From the IMG/VR virus record IMGVR_UViG_3300045581_000655, positions 1-49,171 of that record: 49,171 nucleotides of DNA. The stretch is one strand, 5' to 3'. The notes under the pieces were generated by a model. The model did not search any database. It was not told the origin of the DNA and saw only the letters and a list, made by a program, of their open reading frames with translations. This DNA comes from a virus. The position numbers and the translations under genes are program-made. Positions within the stretch are counted from its first letter, which is position 1. Each line of letters begins with the position of its first letter. Of the stretch, positions 19,830 to 29,000 are shown in pieces.

Positions 19830-22800
19830 TTATTGTTTTGAAATTATTTTTCTACATAACCCAATTTGATCATAGAAAACTCTTAGATAGCCATCTGGGC
19901 CACAGGTAACCGCTCCCGGTAAAACTCTTTGTACTTCTTGAGCCAGTACACCTTGCTCTCTACGGTCAAAAATATCGTATTCATAAATGCCAAAACCCAA
20001 TGGATGTATATCAATGCGTTGAATGTTTGATTTCAGTCTAATATCAGAGTAATCGCCGCCAAGGGGCTCGGAGTTCTGCTGTGGGGGCTCAGGTGGTGGA
20101 CAAACATTATTAACTGTTCCAACAGTATATGGATTTAGTGCATTACTTTGCCTATTGAGTTCGTTATTATCGTTGCGTATTACCTTGAGCACCAAAACCT
20201 TGCTTGCATTACTGGAATTACTTACGGTGAACTTATATTCGTATTCACCCGACACTATATACTTAGGAACTCCCGGATATGGAAACGCCTGACTGAACAC
20301 CGGTGAATGTTCATTTAAATAAGGATGTTTCCACCAAGTTGGTGCTACGCTGTTGTTGACCATAAACTGCGGCTTATTCAATGACGCCAAATAAGGATAT
20401 TGTCCGGCAGATCCTGGTAATACTGTAGAATAAGTTATAATACCTACGTCACGATCAACAACCCAATATAACAATCTCGAAGGCTGTCTAGCATAACCCA
20501 CAGTTATTTGACCTGCTCTCATAATACCAATATCAGCGTAGGACCAGGTCCAATACCTTGCAATAGCATCATCAGACATCCCTGCAGGCCTACCCAAAAT
20601 TTCTACTATAGCTCTGTTTAACTCCCATTGGATAGCAATAGCATCAAAACTGTTAATGATTACAAGATCACCAGTGGCCACAGCCCTTAAATCGGCTGCA
20701 AGTGAATTACACAAAAAGGGATCAGCATAAGTGTCATAATTTCTTTTACTTTTTAATGCTAGGGTATTAGGGTCATAAACAAACATAGTATGCCCGCGCC
20801 CGCCGGTGGTTTGTGGTACACCACCTACTACCACAAAACTTGTGGCAGGATTTTGGGTCCGGTCAAAGTGACTGGAACTTACAAAAATATTTCTGTTAAA
20901 ATCCCCATTTAGATTAATACGTCCTTCACCATTGGCATCTAATACCACAGTTCTTGCTGGAAAACCATTGTTAGAAGGCCACATTCTACCTTCATTATAC
21001 CCATAAGTATCGTAATGCTCACGCGGTTTTGTTTTCCAGTCAGCATTGTTGGCCACGTCGGGATAATATGCAAGATAGTAAGCATTCGACTCTGCCGCGG
21101 TCATTGGTTGCGCTGGATACGCCTGTGTTAAAGTGCGTCTATCCATGCCTTCAACAAACATATGTGTTCCCTTGACACCTCTAAAAGTAGTAGGCTGTCC
21201 AGTTTGACTGTTGGGTATATTAATTAAGGCACATCCAAATGAAGCTATGAAAGGGGTATACATTGGAGCACTAATTCTTATTGTTTCCCCTGGGTTGCCT
21301 GTTATTTTGGCATACATGGTTTCGTGATTCATGTAATCTGCCATGGTGTTATTATTTTTTTCTAGCACCACGGTAAAAGTATAAACTTTTTTAACATTAA
21401 TGATCAAACTAATATTATTGCCAGTGGCAGCGAAACCAGAAGAATATGTATAGGTTCCAGGCTGTACATAGGTTATTTTTACTTCACTATTGGTTGTATT
21501 CCACCCACCAGAAGAATTTAAATTCACAGTTCCTTGATTTGGATCCGAGTTAGCCACTTGACTAACTTGTACAGCACCAGCGGCGGGGGTATGTTTCCAA
21601 TTTGTACTAACCTGAGATAAAGGAAATCCGCCGGTTAGTCTGAAAGTAACTTCTGAGCCTACCGGTATTTCTTTGGTACTGGCATCGATAGTGCCGCCGG
21701 TAAGACCATACACATATGATTCGTTGATCGCCTGATAAGTTATGTTTATGGTTAACGTTGTTGTAGACGTAGGACTGGTAATTTCTAATTTATCTGTGCC
21801 AGGTGCCTTAACAGCGCCAAGTTCATATGGCATGGGCCATTCTCTACTGCTATTAAAAGTTATAGATTGGGCAGCTCCGCCATTGGTTTTTACCGAAGCA
21901 GGCACGTTATCTTTGTCAGCTCTAACTACCCATACAATATTTCGATTACTAATCTTGTTTCCGGCTCCTAAAATAACTTTGATGTTATAAGTTTTGTTAT
22001 CAGCGGAATTAGTGAATAATTGATTTTGCCATTCAGCTTTTGGTGCGGTTTTATCAACCACTAAGAGACTAGTTTCTAAAATTGTACAGTTATAAGGAAC
22101 ATCCACATCCTTGGTAACACCAACAGCATTGAACTTCCAATTTAGCACTGTATTTGTTTGAAGTGTAGCACCGACTGCGATATCTACTAGCAAGTACCCG
22201 GCGTCGTCGCTAAAGGCCTCACCGGTGGTAGCTCCGGTCCATGTAATTTTTCTTTTGCCAACGGTATATATGGTGACCTTGATTTGAGACCCAAAGGACA
22301 CCGTTTGTGGACCACTTACAAATAATCTTAATTCATTGGTTATTAAAAAATCTGCATATATAGGTGTAATTTGTGTATTTTCTGCTTTGTTTCCAACAAA
22401 CGAAAATTTGTACTTAGTTTGCCTTGGTAATAAATTATTTGCATAGCTGACGGTAGCGAAATTGACCACTGCATTACCTCTATTAGCCACAGTTGATTGT
22501 GATGCTAATAATGTTACCGTAGATTTTGTTATTGCAGCTTCAAGGTCTTTTAATTCCTGATTGCTTTTCCTACCTTCTGCTTTACCATTGTTGTTGTAAT
22601 GATAATTGGCATATTCAAGTCTGGATTTCCCACTGGCATCTCCGAACTTGTTAGTGGTGTACGCATGTTCTACATCATAGTTGTAGTCAAAATAGTGTAA
22701 ATAGTCTGCTTTGGTTAGATTTTCATTAACATAAACAAATTCAACAACTTCATCAGGACTGCCGGACACTGTAAAATTATTTGTTTCTTTATAGAATTTA

Positions 22801-24017
22801 GTCTGTGTTGAGGGCGTAACAATTAAGTTTGGTATTATAGGCTTGACCTGTACCGTACACTTTACACTTTGAATTAATTTTGTAGATTGATTTAGCTCGC
22901 CAGAAAACAATACAACTTCAAATTCTTGATTAGTAGATACAATGCTGGTAGTAATTGTAAATTCACCAATCCTGTTGACTTCATTTTGTCGTTTAATATT
23001 AAATGCTGCACCGCGGGTTAATGGACTAATGCCTAATCCAGCATAATTAGTGGTTGTTCCGGGGTTAACAACAAACCAACTTAGTTCTTTAAGATCAGTT
23101 TTTTCTGGGGCTTCGTATTTAAATGTAAAATTTCCAAAACCACCAATTTTAACTGTGGAATCAGGATATAATTTCCAGTCTCCTAATGTTAAATTAACAG
23201 TTACTTTGTAAAACCTATTAGGGCCATTCTCTAACAATGCCGGAGCATAATTATCAAAATTAAATTCGTATTCATATGTGCCAGGCACAGGATAGATATA
23301 GCTAGCATCTGTCCATGTTCCATTGGCTGCAATGGTCTGTGGGGTACTTATCAAATATGGATTAGGCGTCCAAGGGGCTGCAACTGGAAAATTATCAAAT
23401 GCTCGAAAAGTTTTTTTAGCTGTGAACGTAGAATTTGGTGCTGCATCAGCAACATTTATAGTAATAGCAGTATTAGTGGTTGTAATGTAAGATCCAGTGG
23501 CATCACTAACAGGTAAAATTCTTGGATTATACCTAGGATAGGTACTGGTATCTAGTATGTTTAATTCGTTTGAAACGTAAAAACCACCGTCATAGGTTTC
23601 ATCGATACTGATAACAATCTGGAAACGCTCAGTACTGAGTTCAGTAATTGCATCAGTTTTAATTGTAAATGTAAAACTACCACTGTCAGCAGTTATAGTC
23701 CATTTAGTGGCGCCTACAAAATCATCAGCATTTGTGGTAATATGATGTATAAATGCATACAGTGTTAGCCCGCGTCTGTTGACAATGGTATAGGTCACTG
23801 TTCCTACTTTATTTGTAGTTTCGTCAAATGAACTAGGGGTAATTGCAACTGACCCTATGCTTACAGGCAAAGGCGGATAACTTGGTAAAGTAAGTGGCGG
23901 TCGTTCTATCTCTATCTCAGGAGTAGGGACAATTATTGTACAACCAAACTCATCCTGGATTTGCTTAAGTGATAATTTAGTATACCCAGGATAAGGAGTC
24001 CACGACGGTAAAGTCAT
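19830..24017 (-). CDS. Tail fibre with Calx-beta, Ig-like, ILEI-like and C-terminal S74 chaperone domains (1395 aa)
   Basis: The N-terminus contains YTKLSLKQIQDEFG, a fibre-type motif. A Calx-beta-like domain follows (about 52-155). Ig-like repeats include the sandwich shared with the MAK-type fibres (about 300-395). Two Y-x-YYPDV...HY...G-x-x-EGR modules sit in Ig loops (near 22700 and 21080). Residues about 1065-1180 fit the ILEI/FAM3 pattern: GRGHTMFVYDP, then YDTY, then IINSFDA, then an aromatic segment ending DIGIM. The C-terminus (about 1319-1395) is a short S74-type intramolecular chaperone with the SDIRLKSNI start and GVLAQEVQ motif. It is one base downstream of the S74 fibre gene. 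Members of the S74 family trimerise fibres and usually cleave themselves off before the Asp of SD-x-RLK. Glycan binding by the ILEI-like part is inference. Confidence 0.87.
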   Translation of the reverse strand: MTLPSWTPYPGYTKLSLKQIQDEFGCTIIVPTPEIEIERPPLTLPSYPPLPVSIGSVAITPSSFDETTNKVGTVTYTIVNRRGLTLYAFIHHITTNADDFVGATKWTITADSGSFTFTIKTDAITELSTERFQIVISIDETYDGGFYVSNELNILDTSTYPRYNPRILPVSDATGSYITTTNTAITINVADAAPNSTFTAKKTFRAFDNFPVAAPWTPNPYLISTPQTIAANGTWTDASYIYPVPGTYEYEFNFDNYAPALLENGPNRFYKVTVNLTLGDWKLYPDSTVKIGGFGNFTFKYEAPEKTDLKELSWFVVNPGTTTNYAGLGISPLTRGAAFNIKRQNEVNRIGEFTITTSIVSTNQEFEVVLFSGELNQSTKLIQSVKCTVQVKPIIPNLIVTPSTQTKFYKETNNFTVSGSPDEVVEFVYVNENLTKADYLHYFDYNYDVEHAYTTNKFGDASGKSRLEYANYHYNNNGKAEGRKSNQELKDLEAAITKSTVTLLASQSTVANRGNAVVNFATVSYANNLLPRQTKYKFSFVGNKAENTQITPIYADFLITNELRLFVSGPQTVSFGSQIKVTIYTVGKRKITWTGATTGEAFSDDAGYLLVDIAVGATLQTNTVLNWKFNAVGVTKDVDVPYNCTILETSLLVVDKTAPKAEWQNQLFTNSADNKTYNIKVILGAGNKISNRNIVWVVRADKDNVPASVKTNGGAAQSITFNSSREWPMPYELGAVKAPGTDKLEITSPTSTTTLTINITYQAINESYVYGLTGGTIDASTKEIPVGSEVTFRLTGGFPLSQVSTNWKHTPAAGAVQVSQVANSDPNQGTVNLNSSGGWNTTNSEVKITYVQPGTYTYSSGFAATGNNISLIINVKKVYTFTVVLEKNNNTMADYMNHETMYAKITGNPGETIRISAPMYTPFIASFGCALINIPNSQTGQPTTFRGVKGTHMFVEGMDRRTLTQAYPAQPMTAAESNAYYLAYYPDVANNADWKTKPREHYDTYGYNEGRMWPSNNGFPARTVVLDANGEGRINLNGDFNRNIFVSSSHFDRTQNPATSFVVVGGVPQTTGGRGHTMFVYDPNTLALKSKRNYDTYADPFLCNSLAADLRAVATGDLVIINSFDAIAIQWELNRAIVEILGRPAGMSDDAIARYWTWSYADIGIMRAGQITVGYARQPSRLLYWVVDRDVGIITYSTVLPGSAGQYPYLASLNKPQFMVNNSVAPTWWKHPYLNEHSPVFSQAFPYPGVPKYIVSGEYEYKFTVSNSSNASKVLVLKVIRNDNNELNRQSNALNPYTVGTVNNVCPPPEPPQQNSEPLGGDYSDIRLKSNIQRIDIHPLGFGIYEYDIFDRREQGVLAQEVQRVLPGAVTCGPDGYLRVFYDQIGLCRKIISKQ
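20510..20815 (-). other. ILEI/FAM3-like domain in the 1395-residue fibre
   Basis: The order of motifs fits the family: GRGHTMFVYDP (start), KRNYDTYAD, GDLVIINSFDA, a helix with AIVEILG, then a WSYADIGIM segment. The module lies between strands of the last Ig-like repeat, before VSGEYEYKFTV. Confidence 0.65.
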
Positions 24018-24018
24018 C

Positions 24019-25203
24019 TTAGGTTCTGCTTTCTAATTCGGCTACTTTCTGTTCTAGGGCCTTTATTGATTCTACCAATAAAGGTACCATTTTTTCATAA
24101 TTAACTGCTAGGTATCCAGTTTCACGTTCAATAACAGCCTCAGGCTGGATTGTTTGAACTTGTTGCGCCAACAAACCTACTTCGTTGATCAACGGATCTT
24201 TGTATAAATCTTCAGAGTTCCAGTTAAATGTAACTCCAGAAATCTGTTTTATTTTGGTTAATGGATCTTCTATGGGTTTAATGTTAGTTTTTAGTCTAGC
24301 ATCACTACTGGTAAAGGCTATAACATCGCCTTCGGCCTTAACATCGCCATTGCCTAACACTGTTAATACCTTACGATTGGTCTGCGAATCCAATGGAGTC
24401 AAATAAAGTTCTAATCTTGTTGGCTTAACTGTGGGAGACCAATCCCCATCACATCTAAAAACAAGGTATCCTTGATAGTTACTAATTACCGAACCATCAA
24501 AACCATGTGCAGCTAATGCCCCAATGGCATCATTGGATTTAAGTGCTAACATACTGTTAGAAGTACCACGAGCTCTTCTAAAATTAATGGTGCTAGCAAT
24601 TCCAATTGAATCATAAGCAGGCCTGTCGCCATAAGCATCTACTACAATTCTAGTACTGCGCCCATTGAGATCATCGTCGCCGTGTATGTGCAGACCAACT
24701 TCCTGTCCATTACCAGACACCTGCGGAAAGTTATTAAAGATTCTTAAAGTGGTTTTAGCATTATTAACTTCTAATTTGCCAGCAGCCGGCGTGCTACGCC
24801 CAATAGCATGGTTTCCAGTTACTGGTGTAACACTCATACCCTTTACACCAGCTACTCTAAATGGTGGAGCTCCGCTGTCCTTTTGTACAAACACATTGTA
24901 ATGAACATTCAGACTGCTGGTATTAAGTTCAACTCCGGCTCCACTGTTAACAAACTCTTCGCCGTTATAAACTTTTAGAACTTGATCTACACCATCGTAC
25001 CATAATTGTCCTTTAATTGGACTGGGTGGACTAGTCTGATTTGAAAAATTTTCTAATAGGTGAACAAGATTTTCGTTAAGACTTTCACCATAGCCAGCGT
25101 AGTTTTTACCAATTAGTGTTAAACTGGTAGTAACTACATCTGCTGTTCCTTCTTCAATTGTAACTAGTCTATCGCCGTTGCTTAAATTAATGTGATAAGG
25201 CAT
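24019..25203 (-). CDS. Tail fibre protein with C-terminal intramolecular chaperone (peptidase S74) domain (394 aa)
   Basis: The N-terminal 85 residues (start MPYHINLSNGD, then LTLIGKNYAGYGE, then GQLWYDG...LKVYNG) match a domain common at the start of marine T4-like phage fibres, probably for virion docking. A central beta-rich section follows. From about residue 298 a full S74 endosialidase-type chaperone runs to the end: SSDARLKTNIKPI, GLLAQQVQ, LAVNYEKMVPLLVESIKAL, then a short C-terminal coiled coil. The chaperone is known to drive trimerisation and self-cleave between the Ser and Asp of the SSDAR motif. The start is supported by a Shine-Dalgarno GGAGAG four bases upstream. It sits between the 204-residue virion protein and the 1395-residue S74 fibre. 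Confidence 0.93.
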   Translation of the reverse strand: MPYHINLSNGDRLVTIEEGTADVVTTSLTLIGKNYAGYGESLNENLVHLLENFSNQTSPPSPIKGQLWYDGVDQVLKVYNGEEFVNSGAGVELNTSSLNVHYNVFVQKDSGAPPFRVAGVKGMSVTPVTGNHAIGRSTPAAGKLEVNNAKTTLRIFNNFPQVSGNGQEVGLHIHGDDDLNGRSTRIVVDAYGDRPAYDSIGIASTINFRRARGTSNSMLALKSNDAIGALAAHGFDGSVISNYQGYLVFRCDGDWSPTVKPTRLELYLTPLDSQTNRKVLTVLGNGDVKAEGDVIAFTSSDARLKTNIKPIEDPLTKIKQISGVTFNWNSEDLYKDPLINEVGLLAQQVQTIQPEAVIERETGYLAVNYEKMVPLLVESIKALEQKVAELESRT

Positions 25204-25207
25204 CTAA

Positions 25208-25213
25208 CTCTCC
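25208..25213 (-). promoter_or_regulatory. Shine-Dalgarno fixing the start of the 394-aa S74 fibre
   Basis: GGAGAG lies four bases before the ATG at 25203. It is the strongest ribosome binding site in the window; most other starts have only weak or no matches. Confidence 0.7.
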
Positions 25214-25215
25214 GC

Positions 25216-25830
25216 TTAGTACAGTCCTGTAAGGTTAGTTAGGCTCTGTATTCGAATGGTATAATCAATTTGTATCAGTCTATTCAATGATTTTTGAACA
25301 GGGTGAAAAATTACATGGGTCAACAACTTGCCTACTCCAGGTGCTCCACCCAGATCCCAGGCTCGTACCCCAAGCTCATCAAACACAAACTGACTATCTA
25401 ATGTATTGGCATTATCAAAAGCAAATTGTCCTTGTGGTTCACCATAATCCAACAAGCAGGTTATAAGTACATCTGAATAAACTGTGCCTGGCACATGTCT
25501 AACTTCCATTTTGTTTCTTGCAGGATCTAAATTTTGTACAGTATCACCTACATCTACTGATTTATGAAAGGTATAATTGTATAAACCTGAGTTCTGCGTA
25601 TTGGTGTTAGGTGGCAAATAGGCAATAACACCGGTATTATTGATGCTGGTCCCACCTCGACCAAAATGCATTTCTCTTATAAAGCGTCTGTTACCAGCTA
25701 GACTAGCTGCCAGGCTTTCGCTGATGTTTTCAAAGTGAATAGCATTATGTTGATCAACAAAAACTTGTTGACTTTCTGGGTCAAAAATTTTTACATGTCC
25801 TGTTACTTTAATTTCTGCATCATGTTTCAT
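25216..25830 (-). CDS. Conserved T4-like virion structural protein, function unassigned (204 aa)
   Basis: This is a compact soluble protein with no signal peptide or membrane segment. It opens with KVTGHVKIFDPESQQVFVDQ and closes with HVIFHPVQKSLNRLIQIDY followed by TIRIQ. I recognise this style from unnamed structural proteins of marine T4-like phages but cannot assign a T4 gene. Position between the giant baseplate-type gene and the S74 fibre suggests a tail-peripheral or fibre-attachment role, by inference. The gene for a 51-residue protein lies immediately upstream (stop at 25833, start codon here at 25830). That protein ends in the same V-x-G-x-x-KI-x-DPE motif. No clear Shine-Dalgarno precedes this start, so translation may be coupled to the small gene. 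Confidence 0.75.
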   Translation of the reverse strand: MKHDAEIKVTGHVKIFDPESQQVFVDQHNAIHFENISESLAASLAGNRRFIREMHFGRGGTSINNTGVIAYLPPNTNTQNSGLYNYTFHKSVDVGDTVQNLDPARNKMEVRHVPGTVYSDVLITCLLDYGEPQGQFAFDNANTLDSQFVFDELGVRAWDLGGAPGVGKLLTHVIFHPVQKSLNRLIQIDYTIRIQSLTNLTGLY

Positions 25831-25832
25831 AA

Positions 25833-25988
25833 TTAGGCGCGACCTTGAGTAATAATTTCACCTGTTTCTGGATCGTGTATTTTAAAAAAACCTTGTACAT
25901 ACAATCCGCCATTTTCATCAGGCGCGGTATCTTCTTGGGGTTCTTGATCTTCAGGCTCAATATTTTTGGTATTATCAGTATTTATCAT
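25833..25988 (-). CDS. Small acidic virion-associated protein sharing the KI-x-DPE motif of its neighbour (51 aa)
   Basis: This short gene fills the gap between the giant gene and the 204-residue gene. Minus-strand ATG at 25988, TAA at 25833-25835, 51 residues. The start is supported by a Shine-Dalgarno CAGGA (25996-26000) seven bases upstream. Residues 1-28 are acidic and probably disordered (N, D, E, Q, P). Residues 29-51 (LYVQGFFKIHDPETGEIITQ) align with residues 8-27 of the next protein (VTGHVKIFDPESQQVFVDQ), sharing V-x-G-x-x-KI-x-DPE. It ends two bases before the next start codon, so the pair is probably co-translated. It may be a conserved accessory virion peptide or a partial duplication of its neighbour; function unknown. 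Confidence 0.8.
   Translation of the reverse strand: MINTDNTKNIEPEDQEPQEDTAPDENGGLYVQGFFKIHDPETGEIITQGRA
25979..25986 (-). promoter_or_regulatory. Candidate late promoter box overlapping the start of the 51-aa gene
   Basis: The minus strand reads GATAAATA, overlapping the ATG of the small gene. If active it would make a transcript starting inside that gene and serve the 204-residue protein and the S74 fibre genes. It could equally be a coincidence of the MIN codons. Confidence 0.2.
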
Positions 25989-25995
25989 GCTAAAA

Positions 25996-26000
25996 TCCTG
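25996..26000 (-). promoter_or_regulatory. Shine-Dalgarno supporting the 51-aa gene
   Basis: CAGGA lies seven bases before the ATG at 25988, between the stop of the giant gene and the small gene. It is the main evidence beside the shared motif that the small frame is translated. Confidence 0.6.
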
Positions 26001-26013
26001 CAAAAAAAGTTGA

Positions 26014-29000
26014 TCATTCTTCGTAATAGCTGGTTATATTAGGGAACAATGCATTTTTGTTTTGTACATTTAAACCATATAATATGATAACCGCTCCGCT
26101 GCCGCCGCGACCACCAAATGGACTTAAACCTGAGCCCAGTGATCCGCCACCGCCTCCGCCACCATATAGTCCTCCTTGTGCACCACCAAGGTAATAACCA
26201 TTACCATTTTGACCGCCGCCACCGTTGCCAAGTCCCTGACGACTTTCTAATGTACCTACTGTTCCACTTTCGCCGCCAATGGTGCTGTAAACTAATCCAA
26301 CACCGCCTCCTCCACCACCACCATATTCAGTGGTTGGATTATAGCCTGCGCCGCCGCCACCTGCACCATTTAGCCCGTCGGCACCATCGGTGTTGGTTAT
26401 TCCGCCGGCTGCACCATTGGATACCCAGCTGGCTGCTCCACCGCCTCCGCCACCATTTAGACCACCGGCACCACCTACACCGCCGTTGTCACCGGTATAC
26501 ATGCCACCCTGACTGCCTTTAACCGTTTGATCCCCACCGCGTCCGCCAAACCCGCACACAGTAGAATTATTGTTAAAGTAACTGTCACCACCGTTTTGAC
26601 CTGCTGATGCATAAGGAGCTTCCCCGCCGGCCCCTACTGCTACAGTGTAAACATTGCCAGGCACCACAGTGAATTGATTTTTCCAACCTACCCCGCCCCC
26701 GCCGCCGCCGGAACCACCATTGGCTCCATAACCGCCACCACCACCAGCACCAATACAAATTATATTAATCTTGGTAATGCCAGCTGGGCAGGTCCATGAA
26801 TATGTTCCCGGGGTTCTGTAAACTTTTGCTCTAAGCGGATATGGATCTGCAACTGTGTATACCAATGGGCGTAAATATTGAACATTAATTGCTGCCCCAG
26901 ATGGAACAGTTATGTTATAAGTAATACCAGTCACCACTGGAATATTTCTTCTTATTACTGGTGCTGGATTGCCTTTGATTCCACCAGGGAAAACATAGTT
27001 ACTAAATGTTAAGTCGGCGCCATTGGTACCGCCTAGATATTCTTCATAATAAGTAGGCTCAATGGCATAAATCTTGGTTTCAGTAACAGGCGTAGTGAAC
27101 TTATTGTTCCAACCATTGCCTGATTTAGTTTTGATTCCGCCAACTTTCAATCTAATTCTTGAAGTATAGGTAGTGGTAACCAACTGATCATTATCATAAG
27201 TGTAATGAGTAATAGACACATTACTTCCATCAATGGTCCTACTGCCTGGAATTAAATCGTATTGCGTCTGTGCTGCACTTTCTAAATTAGGACTTATTAG
27301 TCCAATGGCAGCCGAGCTAGTAACCGTGGTGAACACAGGCCCATAACCCGGCTCTCCTGTTTCCCAACCATTTACCCAAGTTGGATTAGATCTTACGCCA
27401 TCGGCACCACGTGCCGTTACCTGAATAGAACTAACTCCCAATGGTACTGTAATTGTGGTATTAGCTGTGTACGTATTAGATTCAAGTGCATAACCTGAAG
27501 GTACTGTTAAGTTAGCGATGGTAAATGATTGTGGAGGTACCGGTAAATCAGGTGCTGCTGTAGTTACGCCTCCACGTAATTCAAGTTTTACATGACTGAA
27601 ATATATTGCTTCGTTAAACTGTGATTCGTCATGACCTAAATGAACATTGGCTACAAATACGTTGGCTGTGTGCCCCACCCAACCAGTATCAAATCTAGTA
27701 TATCCATTTACAGTTTCGTTGTTACCGTATGGAGCATAGCTATAGTTTGTTCTTGTAAAATCAGCTGTAGCAAACAAGTTGGCAGTAAACACCGGTGCAC
27801 TACCAAGATTCTTGGCAACGCGAGCGTATACAGTATTATTCAGTGTTACAACACTTACTTCACTATCTAGACTATCTACAAAATGCATGAAGAAACTAAA
27901 ACGAAATTCAGTGTGTACGGGTAAATCATTTATAGTTAACACATAAGATCCAGGATCAGGGCCATGCATGTTTATAGCACCAAAACCTGTTACATTGGTC
28001 ATATTATAGTTTGAGCTCTTAGACCAGTTACCAACATAACTGGCCGCAGTAGTTCCTTCATAATAGAACCCTGGTGTAAACACTATGGTAGTTGGCGTAG
28101 CAATAAACTTGGTAGTTGTTGATGTAGTTGATGTACTAGTAGTGGTATACAACGGAGCCACACTGGTACTTGGGAATGATCTTCCGGTTCCCCAAATAAT
28201 TCTAATGGCACCGTCGCCGCCGTAACCCATGGTTTCATCGCCATTGTTTAGAGCTGCACCTGCACCGCCTGCACCAAAACGTCCTCCGGCTCCGCCGTAT
28301 GATCCAGCTGCACCAGCTGTTCCACTTGATCCGCTGATACCTGAACTTCCTGCTGCACCACCGGGGCCGCCGGTATCATTGCCGGTAACTGCTGCGCCGC
28401 CGTTACCATTGGTCCCTGAGCCAAAAATCCCAACCCCGCCACCTCCGCCGCCTTGTGCTACCTCAGTATTTCTATTTCCGCCTGCACCGCCACCTCCTGC
28501 ACCACCTATGCCAGATGTGCCAGCTTGAGCAATACCAGTGGTTCCTAAATGACCTGGTATTGTTCCACCACCTTGTCCACCTTGTCCACCTGCACCAGTG
28601 TAGCCACCAGCACCACCACCTCCTGCACCAGCCAATGGATAAGACGCTCCACCAGCACCACCAACACCGCCCCCGGCTGAGCCATGGGCGTTAGAAACTG
28701 CAAATGTACCACCAGCACCACCAGTGGATTTACCACCAGCGCCACCATTGGCAGAGAAAATCAATGTAAGTGATTTAATTAGCTGTGTGGCTGTGCCACT
28801 GGCTCCGGGTGCTCTACCACCTTCGCCCACAATTACTGTGAATACTTGGTTTCTAGTAACTGCAATACCATTGATCCAAGCCAATGCTCCGCCGCCACCG
28901 CCACCGTTAACAGATGCTCCTACTGCGCCAGCACCACCACCACCGATACCAACTACACTGATAGAACTTACATTAGCAGGTACAGTCCATGAATATGACC

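Noticed and set aside
28229-28694. Overlapping plus-strand and alternative-frame proline-, valine- or histidine-rich open frames
   Set aside because: They are antisense or shifted readings of the glycine-rich cassette; GC-rich Gly codon runs keep other frames open. The same applies near 6800, 14100, 26200 and 17000.
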